From assembly GCA_016271365.2 (NCBI GenBank), contig CM057451.1:370781501-370845500 (forward strand): a stretch of DNA of 64,000 nt, given 5' to 3'. This document shows positions 36,081 through 47,892 of the stretch, one piece after another (the first letter of the stretch is position 1; the number at the start of each line of letters is the position of its first letter). The translations under genes and the position numbers were made by a program. A model generated the notes under the pieces. The model was given only the letters and a program-made list of their open reading frames with translations. It had not been told where the DNA came from and ran no database searches. The stretch is from Neoceratodus forsteri. Its lineage: Eukaryota; Chordata; Ceratodontiformes; Ceratodontidae.

Positions 36081-36564
36081 GTTGTCTATTTTTCACTCCT
36101 TGGCCGCCTGACCTGCTCCCCTTACCTCATCCTTGCAACCAGCTCGGGGACATCCAGCCGACGACTGCCTCTACCATGGGCACCCAGACTCCTGCAGCTC
36201 CCCCCCGCCCCACAGCGGGACCGCAGGGAGCCCCCAACTCCCCATGGAACATGGATCCAGGTGGGTGCCACGGCAAAACTGTGGAGAGCCAGCAAGCCGC
36301 TCGCTTCAAGTGCTATTTTTCCCTGGTTTCTTCAGTGTCCCCATTAGTGCATGCTCAGGTAGTGCCTCCAGTCTCCACTGGGGGCCGCTGCCAAGCAATG
36401 CGTCCCCTGATCCCACCCCCAGAGAGGAGAGCAGTCCTCTGGACGCTCAATTCTCTCCTCCCCTTGCCGACCCTCGGTGCCCCGAGTCTGTTCCCGAACC
36501 CGGGTCATCGGCGTGGGTCGAGGTAAAGCACCAGCGCCTCTACCCTCTACACCACCAGGCCAGC
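36081..36564 (-). mobile_element. tRNA-like SINE, copy 2, with 17-bp target duplication
   Basis: Flanked by a perfect direct repeat TGCAGGTATATACTTTT at 36064-36080 and 36565-36581. On the minus strand it starts GCTGGCCTGGTGGTGTAGAG, has a B-box-like CCCGGGTTCGGGAACAG, and ends GTGAAAAATAGACAAC. It shares the head and several body blocks with 23829-24300. A flanking duplication of this length shows target-primed insertion by a LINE. At 484 bp it is long for a SINE, so a composite body is likely. Confidence 0.78.
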
Positions 36565-36854
36565 TGCAGGTATATACTTTTAATTGTTTGATTAGTGTAG
36601 GTATAGCAGGTATACAGGGAAATAAATTATGGTCTTTTCTATGGGAAAAAGTTCCTATCCCTATATTATAAAAACATATGTGGATCTTTATGTGAAATTG
36701 GGTTCTCTGGTTTGAAAATGTATATGGTTATATTGTTGAAATGATTGCAAAAGCTATTTGGAACTCAGGGGGTTAACTCTGAGATGCAGTTTAACTGACT
36801 CAGGCTTGTTTGCAAAACTGTCAGCAGGAGGCCAGCTTGGGACCGTATTTAAGC

Positions 36855-36975
36855 AATAATGACCAAACAGCCAGTCATTTCCTGGTGATTAACGACCAGC
36901 TTTGGGGGGGGGGGGCCACCCCACCCAGCCAGTCGTTAATCAAATGAAATGACCGGCTGTGAGGTTATTATTGTG
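36855..36975. repeat. Hairpin around a poly-G loop
   Basis: CAATAATGACCAAACAGCCA with TCATTT and GATTAACGAC on the left faces GTCGTTAATC, AAATGA and CCGGCTGTGAGGTTATTATT on the right. The loop contains a run of 13 G near 36904-36916 followed by CCACCCCACCC. Possible MITE. Confidence 0.72.
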
Positions 36976-36978
36976 ATT

Positions 36979-37182
36979 ATAAGTCTAATTACAATAATGA
37001 GAATTTTGTTAGTAGGGACTGTATTACCGAAAACAGTTCTATTTTGACATAGCTGCTGTCAGCTTACAGTGCAAGAGCCGAGTGTTGCTGCTGTGCCGGT
37101 CTTTTCTAAGAGATTTCAGACTGGCACAGTGGCCAATCAGTGAGCTAGCTCAGCTCATGAATAAATAATTAGACTTATAATT
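36979..37182. repeat. Terminal inverted repeat pair, possible MITE
   Basis: The 16-bp ATTATAAGTCTAATTA near 36979 is exactly inverted as TAATTAGACTTATAAT near 37167. The roughly 200-bp span encodes nothing. It is adjacent to the previous hairpin, so the two may be parts of one element. Confidence 0.65.
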
Positions 37183-37322
37183 TTATTTGCAGCCCCGATT
37201 AGGAAAGAAACTGACAAGAACTCTGATACATGTTCTGAGAAACAGGATGTTTCTTAACAAGCTCAGAATGCAGAAATTAATTGCCAGGCAAATATTTCTT
37301 ATAAAAAGACAGCAATCTTTTG

Positions 37323-37345
37323 TTAGAGAGAGAGAGAGAGAGATT
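37323..37345. repeat. (GA)n simple repeat
   Basis: About ten GA units in a row, followed by GATTGAGATTGAGA. Shorter simple repeats elsewhere: (CA)n near 22894 and 43165, TAAA/AATA runs at 29817 and 24388. Confidence 0.9.
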
Positions 37346-37448
37346 GAGATTGAGATATAGCATTAGAGATACCTTCAGACGAAGGACTTTGTTTTCTTTG
37401 TTTGTACTGCCTTTGTAAAGAGCTATCCTGAATAATTTTATATTTTAT

Positions 37449-38240
37449 TTGACTGTTATTGATGATAATAATAAAAAGCCACTTGTGGATTTTATAACTG
37501 CCCCTGGTTTTCCTATGCTCCCTGACACGTGCTTGACAACACCTTGGCAAGCACATCTAGAGTTCATGAACTCCAAAATGGAGGCAACACTCGCTTGCCT
37601 TGAAGCTCATGATGCTCAATTAAGGGACTTGTCAACAAGGGTAGCGGATGCTGACAAAAGATCTACAACACTGGCTTCAGCTGCAGTCTCGCCCAAGAGA
37701 ACAGCCAGCTGGCGGCAGTACACAGGCCTCAGAAAAATGAGGTGAGGGCAATCAATCTACAGTTGGCTAAGGTGCTAGAAGGTGTTGAGGGCTCTAATCT
37801 GTTGGGTTTCCTTTCAACTTGGTTAACAGCATCTGTAACTTTACCAGAGCAATCTGATGTTTCTTCCTTCCAGCGTGTCTATAAAGTCAATCTGAGCTCT
37901 TCCCCATCATCCTACAATCAATCCAGGACAGTCTTACTGTGCACAGCTGGGGTGGAAGTATGGGACGTGACTTTTTCGGCAGCCCAAGCAGCATACCCTT
38001 TCACTGTAGAGGGTGCAGATGTTAAAATTTAATCTAATCTGTCCTTTCAAATGAGGGCTCGCCATAAACGTTTGACATAAGTTGTGAACCCTTGGTACTG
38101 TACAATCTTTTCCTCTACCTGCGATACTGAGGATTGTCTATGGGGGTAAAACTTGGGAATTCTTGGATTCTCTAGAAGCAGGTTGCTGGGTTTCTATAAT
38201 GGAACAGAGTTTTTCGCTCAGTGTGCAACTGAAATAGAGA
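37449..38240 (+). pseudogene. L1-type LINE ORF1 relic
   Basis: The plus strand begins with a coiled-coil-like segment (MEATLACLEAHDAQLRD, RVADADKRS). After a stop at 37743 it continues in another frame with LEGVEGSNLLGFLSTWL, RVYKVN and SRTVLLCTAGVEVWD, typical of the RRM-like and C-terminal domains of L1 ORF1 (Transposase_22 family). A degraded end follows near 38090-38200, including LGILGF. ORF1 is an RNA-binding trimer that packages L1 RNA. No L1 ORF2 was recognised downstream, so only the 5' part survives. Confidence 0.65.
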
Positions 38241-38759
38241 TGCTTGATGAACTTTAAAAGACAGCTGAACTTTAATTTCCCTAAAGGACCATCTCTTGTT
38301 ATCCATCTGGCATTCCACTGTATCATATGTTATGCTGCATGTATACTGCATTGACTTTGGGTCTGGGTCTTAGTTGGCCCTTGTAATACTATTATCTTTC
38401 AACTGTGGGAGGCACATGCTTCGGGCAATTTTGGGGCTTTGACATTACCAGTTGCAAAATTGCATCCGCCGCATGGTCGGCTGCACTGAAGTATTTTATC
38501 ACGCTCAGTGAAGCTGCATTGGTTGTAAATATCAGGTGTGAGAAGAACTTATAATAACAGTCCACAGGAGACTGACTGTTTAATCAGGATTTATCTCTAT
38601 TTTTGCAAGTGAAGTTAGTTCTTTTCTCAGCAAGTTTGCCATTTAAGTTCAATGTTTTTATCAGAATATAATTAAGGGAAAAACTTTCTGGGTTCTTGTC
38701 AAGGGCTTATATGCTGAACCCTAATGCACTTGTAGTGCAGAAACATGGATTTTGCTTGT
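38241..38759. other. Sequence downstream of the L1 relic, unrecognised
   Basis: May include the inter-ORF region of the same L1, but no endonuclease motif was found before the CR1 begins. Confidence 0.5.
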
Positions 38760-40040
38760 AGTACAGAAACACAGACAATGATGGGAGAAAAGAACCACTG
38801 TTCCATCTAGTCTGCATATAAACCCTAACAAACCCAGGACCTACTGTCCATACAGGGTTCTAACCCATACCATCCACTCCCATGCTCCCTGCCCTACTGC
38901 TATCACCTGTAGCTACCACTAAGTCCTTCACTCTGTCCCAACCTTGTCTGAAACCACTGATAGTTTTGGTGCCCACCACATCAACTGGCAGACTGCTCCA
39001 TGGCTCTACCACCGTTCCTGTAAAAAAAACTTTCACTTCCCTGTTGAATTTCCCCATCACTTTCCACTCATGCCTCTGTGTTCTTGACCTGCTACTTATG
39101 CTAAGCAGTTCCTTGTAGTTTACCTTGTTTATTCCTTTCAGGAACTTGAAGGTCTCTATCATATCCCCCCTCTCTCATCTGGCCTCTAGCGAGTACATAT
39201 TCAGTGCCTTGAGCCAATCCTCATAAGGTCTGCCCTGCTGGCCCTCAATCATTTCGGTCACCCTATGTTGCACTGTCTCCAGCTTGTCCTTATTTTTCCT
39301 TGGGTGAGGACTCCAGAACTGAGCACAGTACTGCAGGTGGGACTTTACCAGTAATTTTTACAGAGGAAGTAATAGTTCCTTTCTTTCCCTGTCAGCATCC
39401 CTTCATATACACCTGAGCATCCTGTTTGCCTTACTGCAGGCCTTGTTACACTAGTTTGATTGTTTTATGGAGTCAATTATGATGACCCCTAGCTCTCCTT
39501 CCTCAGAGGTCTTACACAGCTTTACAACCCCCCCCCCCAGCACTCTATTCTTGGGTTCTTGTTCCCTATGTGCTTCACCTTGTACTTTCTGGCATTGAAT
39601 TTTAACTGCCAAACCTTTGGCCAACTCTAACTTTTGCAAGTCTCTCTGCATCTAACCCCCCTCTCTGCTATCTACCCTGCCACAGAGCATAGTGTCGTTA
39701 GTGTCGTCTGCAGACATACATTTATGCGCTAGATTCCTTCTCCCATGTTACTAATGAACATACAGAAAAGGACTAGTCCCAGCATGGTGACCTCCCTCCC
39801 TCTCTTCTGATCTGACTCCATTAACTACAAATCTTTGCTGTCTTCCTTCCAACCAGTTTCTCACCATCTGTGTCTTTCGTTGTACCCAGATCCACTAGCT
39901 TCTTCAGCAACCTTCTAAGCACCAAATCAAAAGCGTTGCTGAAATCAAAGTAGAATAAATCGCCAGCACGGACCTTATCCACTACCCTTTTTACCAAAAC
40001 AATACAATCATTTGTTTCCTCTACTTGCTTTAAATAGCAG
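38760..40040 (-). mobile_element. 5'-truncated CR1 element
   Basis: On the minus strand: motif A fragment FYFDFSNAFDLV (about 39935), degraded middle, a block containing LCSVLESSPKE-like sequence (about 39320), then MIETFKFLKGINKVN (39162) and FFTGTVVEPWSSLPVDVVG. The C-terminal block equals that of other CR1s. Multiple frame breaks. The 3' end is near 38760. Confidence 0.85.
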
Positions 40041-40259
40041 TTATAGTTACCTGTACGTTTTCTTCCTGCATATTTTCCCTATTGGAGACACCACAGCCAT
40101 AGAGAAGGTTGGCACTGACTTTAAAAGTTACGTTTGTCCACTATCCTCCTCTACCCCCCGACTCCTATTGTTCAAGATTACAGGACTACAAACAGTGATT
40201 ACCAACCATTCTGAGTAGAAGTATAAGGTGTTTTTCCTTGTCCAAATAATGTCTAAATA

Positions 40260-42378
40260 CCTGTATAATAACAAGGGAAGGACCGAGGAATAACCACGGC
40301 AATGGCAGGCTGTTTGCAGTAGACAAGCAAGGGAAAGAGAAGGAAGAGGAAGAGGCCACTATGGTTCTCTAAGGAGGTGGCTAATGCAGTAAGGGAGAGA
40401 AAAAAACAGCTTTCAGGAAGTACAAGGAGACTCTAATAGGGGGGGACAAGGAGGTATAGCTTGACAAACACAGGAAGACAGGGAGGAAGGTAAGGGCAGC
40501 AAAAACTCAAACAGAAGAGAGGATCGCCCAGGAGTTAAAAAAGGGATACGACTTTCTTCAGGTACATGAGCAAAAAGAGGAAGGGGAGGGATAGTGAGGA
40601 TCAAGAGAGTAGGCTGGGGGGAGACTGTGCAGAAGATGATCAAGAAAAAGCCGAAATATACAAGTACTTCTGTTCGGTCTTTACCGAGAAAGGAGGAGGG
40701 TGATGGACCAGCATGCATCAGCACCGGGGGGGGAGTGGACACAAGTCCATTTTCAGAAGATAGAGTCCACCGGGGACTGGCAGCCCTAAAAGAAAACAAG
40801 CTATGGGGCTGGACGGGATCCATTCTATGGTGTTGAAAGAACTGAGCATAGTGCTAGCCACCCCTACGGCACCACTATTCAGAACCTCACTGGAGAAAGG
40901 GAGTGGTTCTGAAGGACTGGAGGAGGGACAATATGGTCCCTCCGCAGAAGAGTGGCATTGGGGAGAAGGCTAGCAATTACATACTAATAAGTTTCATATC
41001 AGTGGTGGGGAAACTGATGGAAACCCTGCCGAAGGAGAGCCTGATGGAGTATCTAGATGCAAATGGGCTGCAGACCAACTGGCAGCACTGTTCACTTATT
41101 TCCAGGGGGTCATGTCAAACAAATTTCACAGATTTCTTTGATTGTTTTACGAGGGACATGGATCAGGGCAGAGCAGTGGATGTGGCCTATATGGACTTCA
41201 GCAAGAACTCTGACACTGTACTGCACAGGATGACGATTAAGAAACTTAGCAACCTGTGGGTGAGGAAGAAGACAGTGAGCTGGGTTAGTAAGCTGGCTGA
41301 CAGATAGGAGGGAAAAGGTGATGGTAAATGACAAACACTCGGGGGATGGGAGAGTGACCAGTGGAGTACCACAGGCACCAGTATTGGATCCTGTCCTCTT
41401 CAGTGTCTTCATACGTGACACTGCTGAGGAACTGGAGGGGATGGTGTCTCTTTGCAGATGATACAAAAATCTGCAACAGGGTGGACAAATGGGAGGTGGT
41501 GAAGAGAATATAGAAAGATTTGTGTAAACTAGAGGAGCGGTCTAGGGTGTGGCAGCTAGATTTCAATGCAAAAAGAGCAGTCATGCATCTAAGACAGGGA
41601 AACCCAGGGGCTGTGTGTAAAATGGGGGGGGAGATAACTTACAGTCACCAAGCAAGACAGGGACATTGGGGTAATTATACAACTAATGCTCACAGGTGGC
41701 AGGGCAGTGTCACGAGGCAGAAGATAAGGCTAACTGGATGCTGGGTTGCACAGGAAGGGGGATGTCTAGTAGGAGAAGGGAGATGGTGTTGCCAATGTAT
41801 TGCTCACTAGTGAGACCCCACCTGGAGTACTGTGTCCAGTTCTGGAGTCCACACCTCCGAAAGGACATTGACAGAGTGGAAGCGGTCCAGAGGAGGGCTA
41901 CCAAAATGGTGCGGGGGCTGCATAGAAAACCATAGAAGGAGAGGCTCCAGGAGCTCAGCATGTACTCTCTGGAAGACAGGAGAGCAAGCGAGGATAACTG
42001 AGATCTACAGTACCTCACGTGGCCGAGCTAAGTGCAAGAGAGGAGTCTATGTCAGAGGAGAAGCACATGAACACAGGGGCATGCTGTGAAGCTTGGGGCG
42101 GGGGGGGGAGTTTAAGAGGGATGTGAAGAAATACTTCTTCACAGAAAGAGTGGTGGACACCTGGAACAGTCTGTCAGGAAAGATGGTGGGGTTGAAGACA
42201 GTGGGGAGCTTCAAGCATATGTGGGATAGGCACGGGGGCATAATACGCAGAGGAAAGAGAGGAGGGGGGACATCTGTGATCGAATAGAGTCCAGGGTGTT
42301 GTAACAGACAGGGAACACAAGGGCAGACGAGATGGGCCTACCTGTCTTTTTCTGCTCTCACATTCTATGTTTCTATGT
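40260..42378 (+). mobile_element. 5'-truncated CR1 element
   Basis: Plus-strand ORF2 pieces: WRRDNMVPPQKSG and ISVVGKLMETL (40920-41030), RGSCQTNFTDFFD, AYMDFSKNSDTVLH (motif A, about 41188), LVRPHLEYCVQFWSPHLRK (41806-41862), FFTERVVDTWNSLSGK (42132-42180). It ends ATTCTATGTTTCTATG at 42361-42377. Frame breaks are frequent. It belongs to the same 3'-end family as the copies at 4364 and 20687. Confidence 0.87.
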
Positions 42379-43093
42379 ACGAGGTTGTAGTATATGTGCA
42401 ATACTTGAAAACAATAAAATAAAGTTTGAAAAAATGAAAGCTGGCAGGAGTGGAAGCTGAAGTTACCAGGCTGGAGAAAAGCAGGTGAAAAGTCCTACTA
42501 ATAAAATACAGGAAGCTGCCATATTTTTTCAAGACCCAACAACAGACCAAAGAAGTTATTCTTAACCCAGTGGATTTATCTAAAAAATAACCAATGATAC
42601 TACTGTATATAGTGAGTCAAATCAATTAATAAAAAATTAAAGCTCCTCCAAATCCCAACTGCACTGCTTCTTAAAATGCACTGTCTTCTTTTTATGATCT
42701 TTTTCTAGTGCCTCACCTGTACAGTACCCTCACAGACCTAATTCCAGTCACCCAAAGGGCCCTTAAGTAGGCTACATGTCTGTATGAGTTGCCACTAACC
42801 CCAAGTCACCAATTCCTTATCTTCCCAAGCTCCTGGATATGTCTCTATCCAGGCAAGGCCTCTAACTGGCTAGCCTTCAGCACTGGCTTTCTGCTCCTTG
42901 CCACATCCCCTTAGGAGGAGTCATAATTACAAGGGGAGAGAAGGGTGGGGGCAAGGTCTGGACACCCCAATTAGGTGGCCAGTGAGTTGTGCAGTTTCAT
43001 CTGCAGGGAGGGGCCCCATCTTTCTACTTTTTCTCCTGATCCCACCCCCTTGGGATGCCTCCTTCCTACACGAGTGCAACAGATTGCACTGCT
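42379..43093. other. Intronic sequence with no recognised feature
   Basis: No coding or repeat signal recognised between the CR1 and the TTAA-type end at 43095. Confidence 0.55.
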
Positions 43094-43094
43094 C

Positions 43095-43286
43095 TTAAAG
43101 GGGCACTGTCAACCCACTTTGGATGCAAAGTGTTCCTAGATTAAAAAAAGAAAGGGAAAAAAAAAACACACACACACACACATTCTGTTTACATTCTGCA
43201 GAGACCAGTGATGTAGCTGGTAGTTTGATTCTGATTTCTTTTACAAAGTAAAACCAGACTACCCATCATACTGGCGTTACCACACA
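43095..43286. mobile_element. Possible single end of a TTAA-type MITE
   Basis: TTAAAGGGGCACTGTCAACC at 43096 resembles the terminus of the hairpin MITE at 18058-18684 (TTAAAGGGGAACAGTCAGC on its complementary end). A (CA)n tract follows. The opposite end was not found before DIRS B begins, so it may be truncated by that insertion. Confidence 0.45.
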
Positions 43287-43740
43287 AAAAGTACAGTTAC
43301 GTAAGAACTTACTGTAACAGTAGATCTTTGAGAGGAGCTCTTTCAGCAGGCAACGCTGGTTGGACTGAAGCCACCAGGTGACAGGACCACACGGAAAACT
43401 TCTAGCTAGCAGTCTATCTTGGGGGACCGCCCCCACCGACATCAGCACGCTGACGTCCACCTATCCTATAAAGGGGGCAGTCCCCCAGACCTACCTCCGT
43501 TCTCTCACCAGAGACCCCGGGGCAGAATCAAAAGAAATGAAGAATCGAGGCAGTTCCTCAAGGCCAAGGAAAGGCAGAATAAATGCAAAGGAGAAGCAGC
43601 TATCAGGGATGAAGAGAAAGGGAAAGCAGCGCCTGCTGCAAGAGCTCCTCTCGAAGATATACTGTTACAGTAAGTTCTTACATAACTGTACTATCTTACT
43701 TTGAGGGGGCTCTTGCAGTAGGCAACATCGATAGGACTGA
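43287..43740. repeat. DIRS B 3' terminal repeat and internal complementary region
   Basis: AAGAACTTACTGTAACAG..ATC with GAGAGGAGCTCTTTCAGCAG at 43302-43350 is inverted at 43637-43690. Continuing from there, 43690-43740 is the inverse of the right end at 55165-55217. The same architecture as in A, C, D and F. Confidence 0.85.
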
Positions 43741-43743
43741 GTA

Positions 43744-44213
43744 CTAGAACTGATCGAGAATCAGCTGGAAGGAGGTAGAAAACAAGAGCAGACTGCTCAT
43801 GAAAGAAGGCCCTGAAGGACAGCTAGTCAAACTGGCCCTGTGTCTGGAAGCAATGTCCAGACTGTAGTGGCAGACAAAGGTGTGAACCGAGCTCCAAGTG
43901 GCAGCTGCACAGATGTCCGCAGCATACACATTCCTGAAACAGGCAGTAGAGCCAGCCATACCTGGTGGAGTGACCCTTAACCGCCCCAGGCAAGGGCTTG
44001 TTGTACTTACATTAACAGTAAACAATGCAATTTGCCAACCATTTGGACAGACACTGTTTTGAAACAGATGCCCCTTCTCTCCTAGGGGCAAACAAAACAA
44101 ACAACTGATAAGTCTTTCTAACTGGTTGGGTGCGATTCGTGCAATAGCAGAGCACCCTATGAACATCTAAGGCATGCAGTAAAGCCTCCCTCTAATTTAA
44201 ATACTCAGGAACA
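43744..44213 (-). pseudogene. DIRS B tyrosine recombinase, C-terminal part
   Basis: Minus-strand blocks: REALLHALDVHRVLCYC, a degraded catalytic histidine box (about 43990-43950, where GRLRVTPPGMAGSTACF replaces R.HSTRG), and the tyrosine region ATWSSVHTFVCHYSLD near 43860. The N-terminal side continues at 54864 on the other side of element C. Confidence 0.82.
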
Positions 44214-44705
44214 GAAAAATTAGTCACCGTAGTAATATTGTTTCTTCCAAGGCGTCCTTTAGCATCAGTAACTATGTGCAGTAAGCTGACCAGATTGAAC
44301 TGCCTCGGAGGTGGACCCATGATTAATTAATATATAAAATGGCCAATCAGAAAACAGCAGCAGGGTGTGCTGAGTGTAGTCTCCCCAGAGGGCACCAGAA
44401 TTTTTTCAAACGAAGAATGGGAACATGCCCGTATTAGCGTGAACCAACAGGATCTAAAAATCATGCAACAGCATGAACAGAAAACCATTAAAAACATGAA
44501 ATGTTTGCTCTAAATAACATTCGAAACTCAGGAACAAATTTGGCAATAATGAGGAAGCAGAGTCCTTTTCAGATAGGTCTCCTGGGGAGGAAGGGTGGGA
44601 GCTTACTAATGCTAAAGTACACCTTGGAAGAAACAACATTACTACAGTGAGTAATTTATTCTTCTCACCCCAGGGGTCCTTTAGCATCAGTAAGTATGTG
44701 CAGAC
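44214..44705. repeat. DIRS C 3' terminal repeat and internal complementary region
   Basis: The 3' terminal stretch with GTAGTAATATTGTTTCTTCC (about 44229) is inverted at 44630-44660. It joins directly to 44663-44705, the inverse of the right end of C at 54825-54863. Confidence 0.9.
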
Positions 44706-45912
44706 TACAACGCAGTGCAGTTGGGAGGCGGGTACAGAACCTACTTAGGGAAGAGGCTCTGCAAGATCGCCCTGACAAATTTGGCATCAGATCTGGACTG
44801 TACATCCAGGCAATAATGCTTTGTGAGTGTGTATACAGTCTTCCATGTGGCTGCTTTGCAGACATCAAGTAAGGGAATATCCCTAGCAGCTGCCACTGTG
44901 GCAACAGTGCCCCTGGTAGAGTGAGCACTGAGGCCCTCAGGGAGCTGTTTACCAGCCTTGTCGTAGCAAAACCGAATACAGGAGACTATCCAGCAAGAAA
45001 CAGTTCTCTCAGTGGCTGGTCGTCCTCTACCTACCTCCCACAGGTGAGGAAAAGCTGGATAGTGGAGCCCCTGAAGTGCTTGGTATGCTCCAGGTAGTAG
45101 GATAGGGCTCTCTTCACATCCAGACTAAGGAGTCTCTCTTCTCCAGGAGTGGATTTCTCAGTGCAGAAAACAGGAAGAGTGACAGACTGGTTAAAGTGAA
45201 ATTCAGAGACCACCTTAGGCAGGAATTTCCTGTTTGTTCTGAGCTCTACCTTGTCCTTGTGAGGGATAATGTAGTCAGGATCTGTGAAGAGTGCATGTAA
45301 CTCTGAAATCCTTCTGGAAGAGGTAATGGCAACTAGGAAGACTGTCTTCAAAGTGACATATTTCAGAAGGGCAGTAGCCATGGGCTCAAAAGGCGGCTCC
45401 ATGAGCTTGGCAATGCACAGATTAAGGTCCGAAGGAAGAACAGGTTCCCTGATTGGGGGATGAAGGTGGAGAAGGCATTTAAATAATTTTTTGATAACAG
45501 GTAAAGAAATGATAGACTGCTCTTTGCCTATGGACAGGTAAGCAGAAATTGCAGCTGGTACATCTTTAAGGATGAGGCCTGAGGCCTGTAAGTGCGCCAA
45601 ATAGTCCAGAAGACAGGGGACTGATGCTTTCAGAGGGTTTATGTGCTTCGTCTTGTACCATAAACAGAATATTTTCCACTTGGCTGTATAAGTTTTCTTG
45701 GTACTCGGTTTCTTGGCCATTCTTAGGATGCTGCGGACCTGTTCCGAATACTGGGATTCTGGGTCCTCTAACTCCTCAAGAGCCAGGCCTTGAGGTGAAA
45801 AGACTGCAGGATGGGATAAGTTACCTCTGTCTGAAGAAGAGTCAAGAGAGAGTGACAGAGGGGAAGCCGAATCGGCTTGCTGGAAGCCACAGCCAGGAGG
45901 AGAGAGTACCAC
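44706..45912 (-). pseudogene. DIRS C tyrosine recombinase
   Basis: N-terminal part LRMAKKPSTKKTYTAKWKIF, then AAISAYLSIGKEQSI, catalytic start KTVFLVAITSSRRISELHAL, RKFLPKVVSEFHFNQSVTL, LLSLDVKRALSYYLEHTK. One open frame covers 45912-45031 (293 codons). The C-terminal box and tyrosine lie at 44940-44706, beyond a stop or frameshift near 45030. It is close to the D protein but distinct, so two subfamilies are present. Confidence 0.87.
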
Positions 45913-47338
45913 GACTGCCTTGGCCTATCCAGTGCCACCAGAATCATTGTTGTAGGCTGGGACCTCAGCTTCAGCAACACTGTGTGAATGAGAAGAAAGG
46001 GAGGGGAGGCATAAGGGAACTTCTCTGACCAGTCCAGAGACAAGGCATCTGTTGGAAGAGTCCCTAGTGCTGGTGGCCTACAGCAGTACAGAGGAAGCTG
46101 ATGGTTGAGGTGAGAGGCAAACAGATCTATTTCTGGTGTGCCCCATTGTCTGAAAACTGGCAAGGACCTGCTTGTCCAGAGTCCATTCGTTGCGCCCCTG
46201 GCTGATATGACTGAGGGCATCTGCCAGAGTATTGTCCTTGCCTGGAAGGTGTATGGCTGAAAGGCGTACGTCGAGGGAGTAAGCCAGAGACCAGATTTTC
46301 ATTGCCTCTCTACAAAGCACTGTGGACCATGTGCCACCCTGCTTGTTTATGTAAAACACTGCAGTGGTGCTGTCTGATTTGCACTAAATGGCCTTTCAGC
46401 TGCAGGGCAAAGGATTTCAGAGCAAGGTAAATGGCTCTGAGTTCCAATATGTTGATGTGGCTTGCAGATTATTTGTGAGTCCAAATGCTACTGACAGAAT
46501 GGCTGGTCCAGATGAGCTCCCCACCCCAGGAAGGAGGCATCTGTAGTAATGATTTTAGTGTGAGAAGGCAGTTGGAAGGGGATTCCCACTGACAGGTTGG
46601 TAGGATCCTTCCACCAGTTCAAAGCTTGAGGTAATGTTTTTGTGACTGGAACCAGCTTGGACAGAGGATTTCTTCTTTGGGACCAGTAAGCCCAAACGTG
46701 GTACTGTGTCCCTCATCTGGAATCTGACTCCTGGAATGACAGCTGTCATGGACGCCATGTGTCCCAGGAATTTCAGAAAATGTCTGGCTGGCCTGGGCTA
46801 GCCCAAGAAAGGGAGTTTGCTGGTGACAGGAGCTTTTGCAGCCTTTCTGCAGGGAGGAAGGCCCTGCTTTGTTGAGCTTCCAGCTCTGCCCCAATAAAGG
46901 TAAGGAGCTGAGTTGGGGTAAGATGGGATTTCTTTTTGTTTATAAGGAAGAACAGAGATTGCAGGATTCACTTTGTAATGTTGAGGGCCTCTGCCATCTG
47001 CAGAGGAGTCTTGCCCACCAGGAGCCAGTTGTCCAGGTATGGGTAGACTGAAATGCCCTGTTTTCTGAGATGAGTTGCTACCATGGCCAAGCATTTGGGG
47101 AACACACTTGGGGCTGAAGAAAGGCAAAATGGCACAGCTGCAAACTGGTAGTGCCCTGATGGCAGCCTGAATCTTAGGAATTTTCTGTGGGACTGACTTA
47201 TTGGAATATGAAGATAGGCATCCTTGAGATCCAGGGAGACTAGCCAGTCTCCTGCTGAAGGGAATGAATCACTGTAGAGAGAGTGACCATTCTGAATTTG
47301 GATTTGAGTAAGTGCCTGTTCAGGTGCCTGAGGTTGAG
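45913..47338 (-). pseudogene. DIRS C reverse transcriptase (late part) and RNase H
   Basis: Minus-strand frames show LNLRHLNRHLLKSKFRMVTL at 47338-47279, the YLD region near 47035 (YPYLDNWL with the second Asp changed to Asn), a GSDFQMRDT-type segment near 46720 and RNase H landmarks FYINKQGGTWST and LSAIHLPGKDNTLADALSH (46359-46215). The first third of the reverse transcriptase is at 52305-52720. Several frame changes. Confidence 0.85.
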
Positions 47339-47343
47339 AAGAA

Positions 47344-47890
47344 AAAAATTACTCACCATAGTAATCTTGTTTCTTCAAAGGGATCACTCATTATGATTAA
47401 ATGAATGCAGTCAGCCTCCTGTGTTGGACTGCCCGGAGAGATGGAATTATATGCAAATGATGAAACTCTCGGTTGGCTCATGCCACTTTCAAACTGCTGC
47501 CCTAGCAACTGTTGCACTCTGAGTGCTTCAGATTCTTACGTAGCCTAAACTGGGTGTAAGACTCATTAAGTATGATAATATTTATATAAATAATTTTTTT
47601 GTCCTCTCAGGTCAAAAAACATCCCAATAGATAAACCTAAAAAGAAAAAAACTTGAGACCACAAAGGAGCCAACTGGTTAACAAAAAGGTGAGTCTCTAA
47701 CCTAACCTATATGGAATACATATCTCAAAACAGGGATGCAGAACAGAGATCATAGTTTTTTTAGTAGGGGAGGCAGGGAGGGAGCTTTAATCATAATGAG
47801 TGATCCCTTTGAAGAAACAAGATTACTATGGTGAGTCATTTTTTCTTCTAACCCCAGGAATCACTCATTATGATTAAACGAATGCAAACT
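47344..47890. repeat. DIRS D 3' terminal repeat and internal complementary region
   Basis: ACTCACCATAGTAATCTTGT at 47351 is inverted exactly at about 47815-47835. From 47843 the sequence TCTAACCCCAGGAATCACTC reproduces the inverse of the right terminus with two differences in about 40 bases. Such close agreement implies a young insertion, since the three regions must match when the element circularises. Confidence 0.92.
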
Positions 47891-47892
47891 AC

